The notes under the pieces were generated by a model that was given only the letters and a program-made list of their open reading frames with translations, was not told where the DNA came from and did no database searches. The translations under genes were made by a program, and so were the position numbers. 64,000 nt of DNA, taken from positions 1,254,093-1,318,092 of the forward strand of contig NZ_BMVW01000001.1 of assembly GCF_014650915.1 (NCBI RefSeq). The letters are read 5' to 3'. The stretch is from Streptomyces poonensis (lineage in GTDB: Bacteria; Actinomycetota; Actinomycetes; Streptomycetales; Streptomycetaceae). How positions within the stretch are numbered: position 1 is the first letter of the stretch; every line of letters begins with the position of its first letter. Below are positions 63,690 through 64,000 of this stretch, piece after piece.

Positions 63690-64000
63690 TTGAAACGCCG
63701 GAACCATTCCCTGCGCACGCGTGTGCTGCTCGCCCTCGCGGTCCTCGCCGCGTCGCTCGCCATCGCCCTCACCACGCCCGTCCGCCTCGGCCTCGACCTG
63801 CGCGGCGGCACCCAGATCGTGCTGGAGACCCGCTCCACACCCACCACCACCGCCGACCGCGCGGCCACCGACCGCACCCTGGAGGTGCTGCGCGGCCGTA
63901 TCGACGCGCTCGGCATCGCCGAACCGACCCTTGTCCGCTCGGGCGACCACCGCATCATCGTGGAACTGCCCGGAGTGCAGGACCCGAAGAAGGCCGCCGA
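63690..64000 (+). CDS. SecD-like protein translocase subunit (5' part)
   Basis: The partial ORF runs off the window end. It starts at TTG 63690 (KRRNHSLRTRVLLALAVLAASLAIALTTP), preceded by GGAGG at six bases; GTG 63687 is the alternative. The segment RLGLDLRGGTQIVLETR is the D1 signature of SecD, and RTLEVLRGRIDALGIAEPTLVRSGDHRIIVELPGVQDPKKA follows. The N-terminus is short. It is probably a second SecD or SecDF paralogue, since the housekeeping copy is usually linked to yajC. Confidence 0.85.
   Translation, partial: MKRRNHSLRTRVLLALAVLAASLAIALTTPVRLGLDLRGGTQIVLETRSTPTTTADRAATDRTLEVLRGRIDALGIAEPTLVRSGDHRIIVELPGVQDPKKAA

Noticed and set aside
1..64000. tRNA, rRNA, CRISPR, IS element or prophage
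   Set aside because: Both strands were read for the usual signs (T-loop motif, spaced repeats, transposase or integrase motifs) and none was found; simple tandem repeats are the only repetitive DNA.

Overview
The window is chromosomal DNA from a Streptomyces-type actinomycete. GC content is very high, third codon positions are almost always G or C, GTG and TTG starts are frequent, and several genes occur essentially only in this group (afsK/afsR/afsS, DUF397 and DUF5753 proteins, a DmdR1-type iron regulator). Gene content and order resemble the Streptomyces coelicolor segment around SCO4380-SCO4429. That comparison is from memory, not from a search.

Layout. (1) 1-4.4 kb: F420 biosynthesis gene fbiC and an exported PHP-type metallohydrolase. 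(2) 4.45-11 kb: an accessory stretch with a toxin/antitoxin-like pair, a WhiJ/AbaA-like trio (anti-sigma-type ATPase, DUF5753 HTH regulator, DUF397 protein), a LysE-type exporter with an internal deletion, a cupin, a methyltransferase and an SMI1/KNR4 protein. (3) 11-18.1 kb: RidA and an HxlR regulator, then the pleiotropic antibiotic regulators afsR, afsS and convergent afsK. The SARP-type direct repeats in the afsS promoter and a hairpin leader are visible. (4) 18.3-24.7 kb: VOC protein, TetR, two PNPOx-fold proteins, GNAT, an OFA-type MFS transporter and a divergent GlxA-type regulator. (5) 25-30 kb: a sigma-regulation neighbourhood with an RsbW-like ATPase, an EF-hand protein, a STAS anti-anti-sigma factor, and an ECF-like sigma factor translationally coupled to a zinc anti-sigma protein. 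A perfect BldD-type box lies here. (6) 30-45.3 kb: purU, an SCO4402-type protein, a solute-binding lipoprotein, a repeat-rich membrane protein, a TPR regulator, a prim-pol protein, an ABC exporter, an alpha/beta-hydrolase-fold protein without its nucleophile, dmdR1, a SIS-domain protein behind a DasR-like operator, and a PAS/GAF protein. (7) 45.5-47.7 kb: citrate synthase and pdxH. (8) 47.7-58 kb: a tightly overlapping eight-gene minus-strand operon for acyl-CoA catabolism (TIGR03084 protein, AtuA-like protein, both subunits of a biotin-dependent acyl-CoA carboxylase, acyl-CoA dehydrogenase, acyl-CoA ligase, enoyl-CoA hydratase). It ends with its probable TetR repressor and begins next to a 14-bp palindrome that may be the operator. 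(9) 58-64 kb: a less conserved, repeat-rich block with an Rv1733c-like membrane protein, a frameshifted actin-like ATPase gene, two TraR/DksA zinc-finger proteins, a NarL-type two-component system and the start of a SecD-like gene. It looks like a stress or dormancy cassette.

The best leads are the regulatory DNA (afsS promoter and leader, DasR-like site, 22-bp-period repeats upstream of the SIS gene, BldD box, operon palindrome), the damaged or altered proteins (LysE deletion, GHAMG hydrolase, frameshifted actin-like gene), a 12-codon ORF behind a near-perfect Shine-Dalgarno sequence, and the 58-64 kb block. No RNA genes, CRISPR arrays, insertion sequences or phage genes were recognised.
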